Assembly (NCBI RefSeq): GCF_006148925.1
Contig: NZ_VAWB01000001.1
Location: 254,001 to 318,000, forward strand
Length of the DNA: 64,000 bases
Reading direction: 5' to 3'
DNA from: Hyunsoonleella aestuarii
Lineage (GTDB): Bacteria > Bacteroidota > Bacteroidia > Flavobacteriales > Flavobacteriaceae
Below, piece by piece: positions 55,730 to 64,000 of the stretch (position 1 is its first letter; the number at the start of each line of letters is the position of its first letter). The translations under genes and the position numbers were made by a program. The notes under the pieces were generated by a model. That model searched no databases. It saw only the letters and a list, made by a program, of their open reading frames with translations, and was not told the origin of the DNA.

Positions 55730-57556
55730 ATGCAGACACTAGATTGGATTGATTGGATTGTTTTACTCGTTACTTTACTTACTATTGTTGGTTATGGCAC
55801 ATGGAAAACAAGAGGCAGTAAAAGTGTACAGGACTATGTAAAAGGCGGCAACACAACAAAGTGGTGGACTATTGGATTATCTGTAATGGCTACCCAAGCA
55901 AGTGCGATAACATTTTTATCAACTACGGGGCAAGCTTTTTCAGACGGCATGGGTTTTGTACAATTTTACTTTGGCCTTCCTATTGCCATGGTTATAATAT
56001 GTCTTGTTTTTATTCCATTATACCATCGACTGAAAGTATATACGGCATATGAATTTTTAGAAAATAGATTCGACTTAAAAACAAGGAGTCTTACAGCCAT
56101 CCTATTTTTAATACAGCGGGGTTTAGCTGCGGGAATAACCATATTTGCACCTGCGATAATTTTGTCGGTTGTTCTGGGATGGAACATCACCTACCTCAAT
56201 ATTGTTATTGGTATTTTAGTTATTATTTACACTGTTTCTGGGGGAACAAAAGCCGTTACCGTTACACAAAAACAGCAAATGTTTGTCATATTTGCAGGCA
56301 TGCTTGCCGCTCTTTTTATTATTCTAAATCTTATTCCAGACGACGTTTCATTTACAAAAGCCTTGGATATTGCTGGAGCTAATGGGAGAATGGAGGTTTT
56401 AGATTTTTCTTTCGATTTAGAAAATAGATACACCGTATGGTCAGGTTTAATAGGTGGTACCTTTCTCGCCTTAGCATATTTTGGCACAGACCAAAGTCAA
56501 GTACAGCGATACCTCTCGGCTCGATCCATGAAAGAAATGCAAATGGGACTTATATTTAACGGTCTATTAAAAGTTCCTATGCAATTCTTCATATTACTAG
56601 TGGGTATTATGGTGTTTGTATTTTATCAATTTAACCCAGCACCATTAAACTTTATAGATTCTTCGACAGAAAAAGTTCTAGCTTCGGAATATTCTCAACA
56701 ATACCAGAATCTTCAAGAAAAACAGAATGCGCTTTTTAATGAAAAGAAAACCTTAAGTATTGAACTTTCTAAAAAGGATGATGATAAATTAAGACAAGAT
56801 TTATTTGTACTCGATAGTATTGAAAAAACACACCGCTCGGAATCTAAATATTTAATTAAAAGAGCCATTGACTCTTCATATGCGAATAATTATGATAGGC
56901 TAAATGAAGAACTACGCCAACTTAGTGGCGATAAAAATAGTGATACTTATAAGCAAAAAGAAGCCGAATTAGTAACCTTATATCAAGAATCGGCTAAAGA
57001 CACACAAACTAATGATAGAGATTATATGTTTATCACATTTATTCTCAAAAACCTTCCCAAAGGACTCATTGGCTTGTTGCTTGCTGTGATATTATCGGCT
57101 GCTATGTCTTCAACTGCTTCAGAAATAAATGCGCTTGCTACCATAACGTCTATAGATTTATACGGTAGAAATCTAAAGGAAGATAAAGACGAAAAACACA
57201 TGGTAAATGCAACTAAAATATTCACACTAGTTTGGGGAATCATCGCAATTATTATTGCATGTTTTGCTAACCTCGCCGAGAACTTAATACAACTTGTTAA
57301 TATTATTGGCTCTATCTTTTATGGTAATGTATTAGGAATATTTCTTTTAGCATTTTTCTTTAAATTTATTAAAGCAAATGCTGTTTTTACTGCTGCTCTA
57401 ATCACCCAGGTTGTTGTAGTCTATGGCTGGTGGAATGATTGGATGCCTTATTTATGGCTAAATTTGTTTGGATGTATATTAGTTATATTAATTGCTATCT
57501 TAATTCAACTTTTTAATAGAAATCATGTCAAAACCGACTTCAAAGAAAGTCATTAA
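55730..57556 (+). CDS. Sodium:solute symporter (SSS family) with coiled-coil insert
   Basis: This 608-residue transporter has the SSS core: WKTRGSKSVQDYVKGG near the start, SVMATQASAITFLSTTGQAF, then segments, IYTVSGGTKAVTVTQKQQMF and LAVILSAAMSSTASEINALATI. Sodium should drive sugar or similar uptake. Between about residues 310 and 420 a charged insert, likely coiled coil, interrupts the usual order. It starts 3 bases after the small peptide gene, and its last 32 bases overlap the next gene. Confidence 0.92.
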   Translation: MQTLDWIDWIVLLVTLLTIVGYGTWKTRGSKSVQDYVKGGNTTKWWTIGLSVMATQASAITFLSTTGQAFSDGMGFVQFYFGLPIAMVIICLVFIPLYHRLKVYTAYEFLENRFDLKTRSLTAILFLIQRGLAAGITIFAPAIILSVVLGWNITYLNIVIGILVIIYTVSGGTKAVTVTQKQQMFVIFAGMLAALFIILNLIPDDVSFTKALDIAGANGRMEVLDFSFDLENRYTVWSGLIGGTFLALAYFGTDQSQVQRYLSARSMKEMQMGLIFNGLLKVPMQFFILLVGIMVFVFYQFNPAPLNFIDSSTEKVLASEYSQQYQNLQEKQNALFNEKKTLSIELSKKDDDKLRQDLFVLDSIEKTHRSESKYLIKRAIDSSYANNYDRLNEELRQLSGDKNSDTYKQKEAELVTLYQESAKDTQTNDRDYMFITFILKNLPKGLIGLLLAVILSAAMSSTASEINALATITSIDLYGRNLKEDKDEKHMVNATKIFTLVWGIIAIIIACFANLAENLIQLVNIIGSIFYGNVLGIFLLAFFFKFIKANAVFTAALITQVVVVYGWWNDWMPYLWLNLFGCILVILIAILIQLFNRNHVKTDFKESH

Positions 57557-58514
57557 ATGGGGCATTATTGGTCTAGGAAATATTGCTCATAAATTTGCAG
57601 AAGATTTAGTGACTTTAAATGACAGTAAACTTTATGCTGTTGCATCACGTTCGCAACAAAAGGCAAATGATTTTGCTTCTAAATACAATGCTATAAAAGC
57701 CTACGACAGCTATGAATCATTAGCTAAAGACCCCAATATTGATGCTGTATATATAGCAACTCCTCATGTGCTTCATCAAGAAAACACCTTGCTTTGCCTA
57801 GAGAACGGACTTGCAGTACTTTGTGAAAAGCCGTTCGCAATGGACATTAACGAAGTAAATGAAATGATTGAACAGGCAAAAGCCAAAAATGTACTTTTAA
57901 TGGAAGCACTTTGGACTTACTTTTTGCCACATTATGAATATGTTTTAAAAGCTTTAAAAGATAAGATTTATGGTAAAGTATTAAAACTTGAAACGGATTT
58001 TGGATTTTTTAGAGCATTTGATAATTCATCAAGACTATTTAATAAATCACTTGGTGGTGGAAGCTTGCTAGACATAGGTATCTATCCAATCTTTTGTGCT
58101 TTAAGCACTATGGGAAATCCACAAAACATTAACGCAACAGCTACTTACTTTAAAAATGGAGCTGACTCCTCATGTGATATGGTTTTTGAATATAAAAACT
58201 CCACTAAAGCCATTTTAAAGAGCAGTCTTATTAAAGATACTCCGGGTGAAGCCATCTTTTATTGCGAAAAAGGTATAATCAAAATTAATGGTGGATTTCA
58301 TGCACCTACTACTGTAACTTTGATGCCCGATAACAGCAATCTGGAAACCTTAAATTTTGGCTATAACACGAATGGCTACAACTATGAGATTCTTCATTTT
58401 AACGACCTCCTAAGAAATAATAAAACCGAAAGTGATGTCATGACCTTTAAGTTTAGCGAACAGCTCATCAAAACTTTAGACCTTGTTCGTTCGCTAATAG
58501 ATTTAAAATATTAA
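57525..58514 (+). CDS. Gfo/Idh/MocA family oxidoreductase
   Basis: This 329-residue NAD(P)-dependent dehydrogenase has the Rossmann motif WGIIGLGNIAHKFAEDL, the family motif CEKPFA (about 107), and the C-terminal substrate domain. Sugar or sugar-acid oxidation is likely given the symporter and deacetylase before it. It begins inside the symporter gene. The exact substrate cannot be inferred. Confidence 0.93.
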   Translation: MSKPTSKKVIKWGIIGLGNIAHKFAEDLVTLNDSKLYAVASRSQQKANDFASKYNAIKAYDSYESLAKDPNIDAVYIATPHVLHQENTLLCLENGLAVLCEKPFAMDINEVNEMIEQAKAKNVLLMEALWTYFLPHYEYVLKALKDKIYGKVLKLETDFGFFRAFDNSSRLFNKSLGGGSLLDIGIYPIFCALSTMGNPQNINATATYFKNGADSSCDMVFEYKNSTKAILKSSLIKDTPGEAIFYCEKGIIKINGGFHAPTTVTLMPDNSNLETLNFGYNTNGYNYEILHFNDLLRNNKTESDVMTFKFSEQLIKTLDLVRSLIDLKY

Positions 58515-58542
58515 GTCATAATAAGACATGTTTTTATGACTT
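58513..58542 (+). terminator. Possible weak terminator after the Gfo/Idh/MocA gene
   Basis: AAGTCATAA pairs with TTATGACTT around a 12-base loop. It overlaps the stop codon and lacks a clean T run. Confidence 0.35.
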
Positions 58543-58613
58543 TAAGTAATTTTTATTTGTCATTATGTAAAGTTTATTTTACTTTTATAAAATCAATTTT
58601 AAATCGAACAGTT

Positions 58614-59087
58614 ATGAAAACAACTTATTTATTACCTCATAAGTATAATACCTTGGGTTGGATAATCCTAGGAATTGGTCTAACTGCAGGTATTTTTATA
58701 CTTCTTACCGATTACGAGTCAAACTTTCTAACAACCAAAGTACTCGCCGTTTATAACGATGAGGCTATTTTTACTAGTTCAAAAGGCTTCTTCAAAATTA
58801 TAGAGAATAGCATTATCGACGAATTAACTGCTATCGCAATAATTATTGGAGGATTTTTGGTAGTTTTCTCAAGGGAAAAAATCGAAGATGAATTTATTTC
58901 TAAATTAAGAAGTGATTCGCTTATTTGGGCTATTGTCGTGAATTACGGAATTTTGGTTTTAGCAATATTATTCGTTTTTGGGTTATCATTTTTTGATATT
59001 TTAGTATTTAACATGTTTACTCCGCTCCTATTCTTTATTTTTCGTTTCAATTTCTTAAAACATAAATCTAGAAGTCATGAAGAATAA
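58614..59087 (+). CDS. Membrane protein paired with an XRE regulator
   Basis: This 157-residue protein has four hydrophobic segments (about 14-33, 60-80, 100-120 and 125-140). Its family is not recognised. I chose the ATG at 58614; an earlier ATG at 58536 would add 26 residues of low-complexity character. The last 11 bases overlap the XRE gene, a common arrangement for a membrane protein controlled by a small repressor. Confidence 0.7.
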   Translation: MKTTYLLPHKYNTLGWIILGIGLTAGIFILLTDYESNFLTTKVLAVYNDEAIFTSSKGFFKIIENSIIDELTAIAIIIGGFLVVFSREKIEDEFISKLRSDSLIWAIVVNYGILVLAILFVFGLSFFDILVFNMFTPLLFFIFRFNFLKHKSRSHEE

Positions 59088-59277
59088 TATAAAAGTGCAG
59101 CGTGCTATACATAACATGACTCAAGCAGATCTTGCCGTAAAAATTGGAGTAAGCAGGCAAACCATAAATGCTATGGAAAAAAACAAGTATGTACCCTCCA
59201 CGGTATTGTCGCTAAAAATTGCTCAACTTTTTAAAAAACCCTTAGAAGAGATTTTTATATTGGATGACAATGACTAA
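59077..59277 (+). CDS. Small XRE family helix-turn-helix regulator
   Basis: This 66-residue protein is almost wholly a Cro/C1-type HTH: MTQADLAVKIGVSRQTINAMEKNKYVPS gives helices 2 to 4, followed by LSLKIAQLFKKPLEEIF. It probably binds DNA as a dimer and controls its own operon. The membrane gene before it overlaps by 11 bases. A strong terminator follows at once. Confidence 0.92.
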   Translation: MKNNIKVQRAIHNMTQADLAVKIGVSRQTINAMEKNKYVPSTVLSLKIAQLFKKPLEEIFILDDND

Positions 59278-59310
59278 AAAAAGCGCAACTTTTAAAGTTG
59301 CGCTTTTTTT
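59276..59310. terminator. Bidirectional terminator between the XRE and DUF2911 genes
   Basis: The stem AAAAAGCGCAACTTT / AAAGTTGCGCTTTTT is long and perfect, with poly-T on the plus side and poly-A that serves the opposite strand. Confidence 0.9.
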
Positions 59311-59333
59311 CTACTTTATTATGAAGTTAAAAA

Positions 59334-60182
59334 TTACATAGCTCCCCACTCTTTAAGAGAATCCGTATTCATTTTTACGTAATCATCATTTCCAGCCTTT
59401 TCAGCATGCATAAGTGATGCTTTTGCTGCAGCTATAGCCGTATCTTTGCTTCCTGCCTTCGCATGAATTACCGACTGCTGTCTTAAAACCCAAAAACGAG
59501 GGTTATCTTTTGTCATTTCTACAGCCTTATCAATCCACGCTTTTGCTTTACTAATATCCTTTCCTTCCTGTAAATAATAAACAGCAGACTGAAAATAGTC
59601 ATTCACACCTGGACCGCTCATAACATTGTTTATACTTGCTAATACAGCTTCATCTGTAGGAACTGTAAACGGAACAGCTAAATAAGTTTTATCCCATAAA
59701 ATAGCGATAGTAGCACTACTGTTTTTTAAATTACTAATATCCATAGTAAAAGACTCTACACTGTATTCCATTGCGTATGCTTTTACAGTTGTTCTTGCTG
59801 CCACATGTGCATCTTCTAACTCCTTTGGTGTTCCAAACTCCTTACCGTCATTGTAAAAAATTACTTCCCACGTATCTGTATTTGGAATAGTAAAAATAGA
59901 GTAAGAACCGGCTTTTAAAGTCTGTCCATCAATAGTTGCGTCAGTGCTAAATGTGATTTTTGTTCTGGCATTAGCTCCCGTTCTCCATATTTTACCAAAA
60001 GGAACAAGGCTTCCAAATACTTTTCGCTCTTTAACCCCAGGTCTAGAATATTCAAGTGTAACATCGGTTAAACCAACTTTTTGCTCCAATTTAGAAAAGG
60101 GACTTGGTGCAGGGGTATCAACCTGAGCATTTAAGGAATTGATTAAAGTAAATGCAAATAAACATAATAGTAATTTTTTCAT
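59334..60182 (-). CDS. DUF2911 exported protein
   Basis: This 282-residue protein has a signal peptide (about 1-19, ending LNA) and the DUF2911 domain (VTLEYSRPGVKERKVFGSLVPFG, then WRTGANARTKITFST and TWEVIFYNDGKEFG). The C-terminal 90 residues look like TPR helices (AKAWIDKAVEMTKDNPRFWVLRQQS). It is found in many Bacteroidota and its function is unknown. Confidence 0.9.
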   Translation of the reverse strand: MKKLLLCLFAFTLINSLNAQVDTPAPSPFSKLEQKVGLTDVTLEYSRPGVKERKVFGSLVPFGKIWRTGANARTKITFSTDATIDGQTLKAGSYSIFTIPNTDTWEVIFYNDGKEFGTPKELEDAHVAARTTVKAYAMEYSVESFTMDISNLKNSSATIAILWDKTYLAVPFTVPTDEAVLASINNVMSGPGVNDYFQSAVYYLQEGKDISKAKAWIDKAVEMTKDNPRFWVLRQQSVIHAKAGSKDTAIAAAKASLMHAEKAGNDDYVKMNTDSLKEWGAM

Positions 60183-60290
60183 TTTATAATTATTTAAGAT
60201 TAGTTTTCAAGTCAATAAATTTAGTAATTATAAAAACCTTTATTGTTAACAAAAGCTTAAAATAAGACTAAGTATATTTGTATAAACAAT

Positions 60291-60949
60291 ATGACGAAAC
60301 GGTTTATTTCTGAAACAATTTAAACTTTCGTCATGGTGTTTTGCGTATGTGGTGTCATGACCATAAATGAAATAACCCGAGGAAGTATAATTCACGTTGC
60401 AGTTGCGGCTACTTGGGGACTAATAGTTATGCCAATGATTTATGCCTTTGGTGAAATTTCTGGAGCACATTTTAATCCAGGCGTTACAATTGGTTTTGCT
60501 ATCTCCAAAAATTTAACTAGAATAAGGTACCTAAATACCTCCTAGCCCACGCCATAGGTGCTGTGCCCGCTGCCTTTATATTGTGGTTTTTACTTCGTGA
60601 GAGTCAGTTTTTAGGGGAAACGACCCCTACCGAAAATTTTCCAGCCTATAAAGTGGCTATTCTAGAGTTCCTACTTACCTTCTTTTTAAAGATAGTAATC
60701 ATTAATGTATCTACCCGTAGTAAAGAAATGGGCACTATGTCAGGTATAGCTTTGGACGGTGTTACATTATTAGAAGCTATGTTTGATCGCCCAATGACAA
60801 AAACATCTATAAACCCTATTCGCTCTATAGCTCCTGCCCTTTTCACGGTTAATTTTCAATACTTGAGGTTATACATTGCCGCACCTTTTTTTGGTGCACT
60901 AAACGCTATTTCTAGTTGTAAATTAGTGAAAGAAGAACAGCGCTGTTAA
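60291..60949 (+). pseudogene. Decayed aquaporin/glycerol facilitator (MIP) gene
   Basis: A reading from ATG at 60291 gives MTKRFISETI, then TAA (60321-60323) where the family has the glycine of ExIGTF, and goes on in frame as TFVMVFCVCG up to SGAHFNPGVTI and TAG at 60541. The rest continues in a shifted frame from about 60533 (YLLAHAIGAVPAAF) to 60949. Both NPA pore motifs are altered, to NPG and NPI, so it cannot make a normal channel. The reading frames together resemble a 215-residue MIP. Confidence 0.85.
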
Positions 60950-61047
60950 TCTTCTATAAGTAAATCTTATAGTCTGATACTATATTTTGTTTAACTTTTT
61001 TTATTTTTTATTAAACATTTTGTACCTTTACCATAAATATCATTATT

Positions 61048-61704
61048 ATGACGAAGAAAAAATCAGTTTCTAAAAACGATATTCTCACCTGGTACATGGA
61101 CTATGTGTTGGAGCACGATGCTAATCCTAAAACGGTATTTGCTTTTGCCAAAATGAATAATTTTGAAGAAGCTAAATTCTATGAGCATTTCGCTTCATTT
61201 GAAGCTATCGAGAAAGGCATTTTTGAATCGTTTTTTACAAATTCGATAAATGCTTTAAATAAAAGTGAAGACTATAAAATATTTGATGCTAGGAACAAGC
61301 TTTTAAGTTTTTACTATACCTTTTTTGAAAACCTTACGGCAAACAGAAGTTATGTAAAGCATGTTTTAGATAAATATAAAACAAATCTAAAAGGATTAAA
61401 GATGCTTTCTGGCTTAAAAAAACACTTTACACAGTATGTGAGTGAATTAGGTATCCAAATGCTAGACATTAAACAAGAGCAACTAGAAAAAATTCAAGAT
61501 AATGCTTTAAAGGAATCTGCTTGGTTACAATTACTATTAACCATGAAATTTTGGATTGATGATACATCCGTATCCTTCGAGAAAACAGATATTTTCATTG
61601 AAAAATCAGTCAATACAACTTTCGATGTCTTGGATATCACGCCTTTAAAAAGCGTGTTAGATTTAGGAAAATTTCTGTTCAAAGAAAAGTTTCAAATGAA
61701 CTAA
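61048..61704 (+). CDS. TetR family transcriptional regulator
   Basis: This 218-residue protein has a TetR-like N-terminal HTH (about 12-60; ending FYEHFASFEAIEKGIFESFF) and a helical ligand-binding C-terminal domain. The HTH is divergent but keeps the end pattern FYxHFxSxExI. It leads a four-gene unit with an AarF/UbiB kinase, a flavin reductase and an SDR protein, and probably controls it. The inducer is unknown. Confidence 0.85.
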   Translation: MTKKKSVSKNDILTWYMDYVLEHDANPKTVFAFAKMNNFEEAKFYEHFASFEAIEKGIFESFFTNSINALNKSEDYKIFDARNKLLSFYYTFFENLTANRSYVKHVLDKYKTNLKGLKMLSGLKKHFTQYVSELGIQMLDIKQEQLEKIQDNALKESAWLQLLLTMKFWIDDTSVSFEKTDIFIEKSVNTTFDVLDITPLKSVLDLGKFLFKEKFQMN

Positions 61705-61713
61705 AAATAAAGA

Positions 61714-63027
61714 ATGAAAACCATAGATAATATACCGACATCTAAAATTCAACGAGCTACTAAACTAGTTTCTACTGGTGCTAAAGTAGGCGTTAATTAT
61801 TTAAGATATTATGGAGATAAGATTGTAAATACGGAGGTTGAAGCGAAAGAACGCTTAAACAAAAATAACGCTACTGATATTTACGACGGACTAAAACAAT
61901 TAAAAGGTAGTGCCCTTAAAGTGGCGCAAATGCTTAGTATGGAGAAAAGTATTTTACCGCAAGCTTATGTAGAAAAGTTTTCTTTAGCTCAATTTTCAGT
62001 GCCACCTTTATCGCCTCCACTTGTTATTAAAACGTTTAAAAAATACTTTGGGAAACTGCCCTATGAACTATTTGATACTTTTAACGCAACTTCTGTTAAC
62101 GCTGCTAGCATCGGTCAGGTGCATATGGCAACTAAGAATGGGAAAAAACTTGCTGTGAAAATCCAATATCCAGGAGTTGCGGAGAGTATCACTTCAGATT
62201 TAGCTATGGTGAAGCCCATAGCTATGAGTATGTTCAACATCAAAGGAAAAGATTCCGATAAGTATTTCAAAGAAGTTGAATATAAGTTGATTGAGGAGAC
62301 CAATTATATCTTAGAGATTGAGCAAAGCAAAGAAGTTTCAAAAGCGTGCGCCCATATTTCAAACTTGAAGTTTCCAAAGTATTATGAAGAACTATCTTCT
62401 GAACGTATCATCACTATGGATTATATGGAAGGTGAACATCTTTCAGAATTTACTGCCCATAATACAGACCAACAGAAAGCACAAAAATTAGGACAAGCCC
62501 TATGGGATTTCTACATGTACCAAATTCATAATTTGAAAAAAGTACATGCAGATCCACATCCTGGAAATTTCCTGGTTTCTGAAAAAGGAGAATTAATAGC
62601 TTTAGATTTTGGGTGTATGAAGACTATCCCAATGGAGTTTTATTCACCCTATTTTGAGCTTGCATTACCGGAAAACATTAATAACCAGGCGTATTTTGTT
62701 TCTAAATTATATGAGCTTGAAATTTTAAAAGAGGATGATAACAAAGAAGAATTGGAGTTTTTCACAGACATGTTCCATGAAATGTTAAGCCTATTTACAC
62801 AACCTTTCCATAAAGAAACATTTGATTTTTCAGATAAAACTTTCTTTGGAAAGATTGCTGAATTAGGCGAACGTTACTCAAAAAGTACCGATTTAAAGAA
62901 AATGAATGGAAATCGAGGATCAAAACATTTCATTTATATAAATAGAACTTTTTTCGGACTTTATAACTTAATGTTTGATTTAAAAGCTCAGCATATTAAA
63001 ATTAACAATTATTTGAGATTATTATAA
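61714..63027 (+). CDS. ABC1/AarF/UbiB family atypical kinase
   Basis: This 437-residue protein has the ABC1 features: LKGSALKVAQMLSMEK (the KxGQ-like helix, here with Ala before the Gln), a lysine at about 146 (GKKLAVKIQYPGV), the motif VHADPHPGNFLVSE and DFGCMK. Family members act in quinone and lipid metabolism, although most reactions are unknown. It starts 9 bases after the TetR gene and ends one base before the next start. Confidence 0.92.
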   Translation: MKTIDNIPTSKIQRATKLVSTGAKVGVNYLRYYGDKIVNTEVEAKERLNKNNATDIYDGLKQLKGSALKVAQMLSMEKSILPQAYVEKFSLAQFSVPPLSPPLVIKTFKKYFGKLPYELFDTFNATSVNAASIGQVHMATKNGKKLAVKIQYPGVAESITSDLAMVKPIAMSMFNIKGKDSDKYFKEVEYKLIEETNYILEIEQSKEVSKACAHISNLKFPKYYEELSSERIITMDYMEGEHLSEFTAHNTDQQKAQKLGQALWDFYMYQIHNLKKVHADPHPGNFLVSEKGELIALDFGCMKTIPMEFYSPYFELALPENINNQAYFVSKLYELEILKEDDNKEELEFFTDMFHEMLSLFTQPFHKETFDFSDKTFFGKIAELGERYSKSTDLKKMNGNRGSKHFIYINRTFFGLYNLMFDLKAQHIKINNYLRLL

Positions 63028-63028
63028 C

Positions 63029-63655
63029 ATGCTATACTTCAGCGAATTAGACATACAACAACTCAGTCACCTTTACAAAATCAATTTGATTAATAGTTGT
63101 TCTGGTTATAAATCTGCAAATTTAATTGGTTCTATTTCACAAGATGGCAAAGAGAATGTTGCAGTGTTTAGTTCTGTTACCCATATTGGTTCGAGTCCTG
63201 CAATGCTAGGATTCTTTTTACGTCCAACTACAGTTATTAGAAATACCTATGAAAATTTAAAAGAAACTGGATTTTATACAATTAACCATGTACATAAAAA
63301 TATAATACTCGATGCGCACCATACATCAGCAAAATACGATAGTGCTATCTCAGAATTTGATGTTACCAACTTAGAACCTGAATATAAACCTGAGTTTTCT
63401 GCCCCATTTGTAAAAAATGCACCAATTCAATTGGCAATGCAGTTTGTTGAAGAATACGATATAAAAGCAAATAAAACTATTTTGGTTATCGGTAAAGTTG
63501 TTGGTTTATATGTTAATGACTACCTTATAGAAAAAGATGGATTCATCAACTTGTCTAAAGCAGAAGTAGCTGCCATAAATGGATTGGATGGGTATGCTAT
63601 TCCTGAACAAAGAATACGGTATGGCTATCAAAGACCAAAGGAATTAATAAAATAA
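63029..63655 (+). CDS. Flavin reductase family protein
   Basis: This 208-residue protein resembles flavin reductase-like FMN-binding split-barrel domains: ANLIGSISQDGKENVAVFSSVTHIGSSPAMLGFFLRP around 30-70, then NTYENLKETGFYTINHV. It probably supplies reduced FMN or FAD, or senses it. It lies between the UbiB-type gene and the SDR gene with almost no spacing. Confidence 0.88.
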   Translation: MLYFSELDIQQLSHLYKINLINSCSGYKSANLIGSISQDGKENVAVFSSVTHIGSSPAMLGFFLRPTTVIRNTYENLKETGFYTINHVHKNIILDAHHTSAKYDSAISEFDVTNLEPEYKPEFSAPFVKNAPIQLAMQFVEEYDIKANKTILVIGKVVGLYVNDYLIEKDGFINLSKAEVAAINGLDGYAIPEQRIRYGYQRPKELIK

Positions 63656-63660
63656 AAATT

Positions 63661-64000
63661 ATGACAATTCTTGTAACAGGGGCAACTGGCTATATAGGCA
63701 AACGGCTCATACCGTTCTTATTAAATCAAGGTCACACGGTGGTTTGCGTTGTAAGAGATAGACTTAGAGCAGATAAAAGTTTTTCTGAAGACGAGAACGT
63801 TTATGTTATTGAAGCCGACTTTTTAAAACCAGAAACCCTTGATAATATTCCAAAAAAAATAGACGTAGCGTATTACTTAATACACTCAATGTCTAATTCC
63901 TCAAAGGACTTTGAATCTTTAGAAGAACGATGTGCACTAAATTTCAAACACTATATAGAAACCACTGGGGCCGAACAAGTTATTTATTTGAGTGGTATCA
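63661..64000 (+). CDS. SDR/NAD(P)-binding protein, N-terminal part (cut by the window end)
   Basis: From ATG at 63661 the frame is open to the window end and begins MTILVTGATGYIGKRLIPF, an extended SDR nucleotide-binding motif (TGxxGxxG), with YYLIHSMSN at about 80, a stretch seen in the DUF2867-containing SDR group. The 113 visible residues do not show whether a second domain follows. It is the fourth gene of the TetR-led unit. Confidence 0.88.
   Translation, partial: MTILVTGATGYIGKRLIPFLLNQGHTVVCVVRDRLRADKSFSEDENVYVIEADFLKPETLDNIPKKIDVAYYLIHSMSNSSKDFESLEERCALNFKHYIETTGAEQVIYLSGI

Noticed and set aside
1-64000. Phage, insertion sequences, CRISPR arrays and secretion islands.
   Set aside because: No transposase, integrase, phage structural gene, spaced repeats or cas gene was seen on either strand.

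Overview
The window is about one-third GC by eye and reads as chromosome of a marine-type member of the Flavobacteriaceae (Bacteroidota). The evidence is the gliding genes gldF and gldG, BshB1 (bacillithiol), a fused ResB/CcsA cytochrome c biogenesis protein, DUF2911, DUF2490, DUF4870 and DUF3179 proteins, an ECF sigma factor with a Spy-like sensor protein, several TTG starts, and almost no Shine-Dalgarno sequences. I see no phage, insertion sequence, CRISPR array or rRNA. The only RNA gene is tRNA-His. Two genes are decaying.

Layout. 1-4.0 kb: end of a glycosyltransferase, a phosphohexomutase and an MsbA-type ABC exporter. 4.2-5.8 kb: ECF sigma factor, membrane protein and sensor. 5.8-11.5 kb, minus strand: dnaN, gldG, an extra membrane gene, gldF, a small membrane protein, a monooxygenase-like protein and a SAM hydroxide adenosyltransferase. 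11.7-14.2 kb: phoH, purC, DUF4870.

14.3-27.1 kb is the most interesting part. Two tandem class III nucleotide cyclases (each cyclase, membrane segment, TolB/FlgO-like domain, TPR) are divergent from a sigma-54 activator whose sensor is a cyclic-nucleotide-binding domain. Just after the activator lie three copies of a 12-base sequence and a well-matched -24/-12 promoter. That promoter leads to an OsmC-like gene and a pyruvate:ferredoxin oxidoreductase (PFOR). The PFOR keeps its ferredoxin-like cluster motifs but has lost three of the four cysteines of the TPP-proximal cluster. Next come a TsdA-like diheme cytochrome, a Tat-exported protein and an exported DsrE protein. I read this as a cAMP/cGMP-to-sigma-54 signalling unit beside redox and sulfur genes; the link is inferred.

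27.2-44.7 kb is housekeeping and accessory: universal stress protein, duplicated M28 peptidases, tRNA-His, bshB1, SLC13 transporter, rlmF, MATE, HAD phosphatase, mscL with a 50-residue basic protein, cytochrome c biogenesis, truncated haemoglobin, DUF3179 lipoprotein and a thioesterase. 44.7-45.1 kb is a pseudogene. 45.3-52.4 kb is a run of plus-strand genes: DUF2520, KdsC-like, alpha-glucosidase, UbiA prenyltransferase, Maf, lipoprotein, MscS, CorA. 52.5-59.3 kb: a small lipoprotein, then PIG-L deacetylase, a 36-residue membrane peptide, a sodium:solute symporter and a Gfo/Idh/MocA dehydrogenase that look like one operon, followed by a membrane protein/XRE regulator pair. 59.3-64 kb: DUF2911, a broken aquaporin gene, and TetR, UbiB-type kinase, flavin reductase and an SDR gene cut by the window end.
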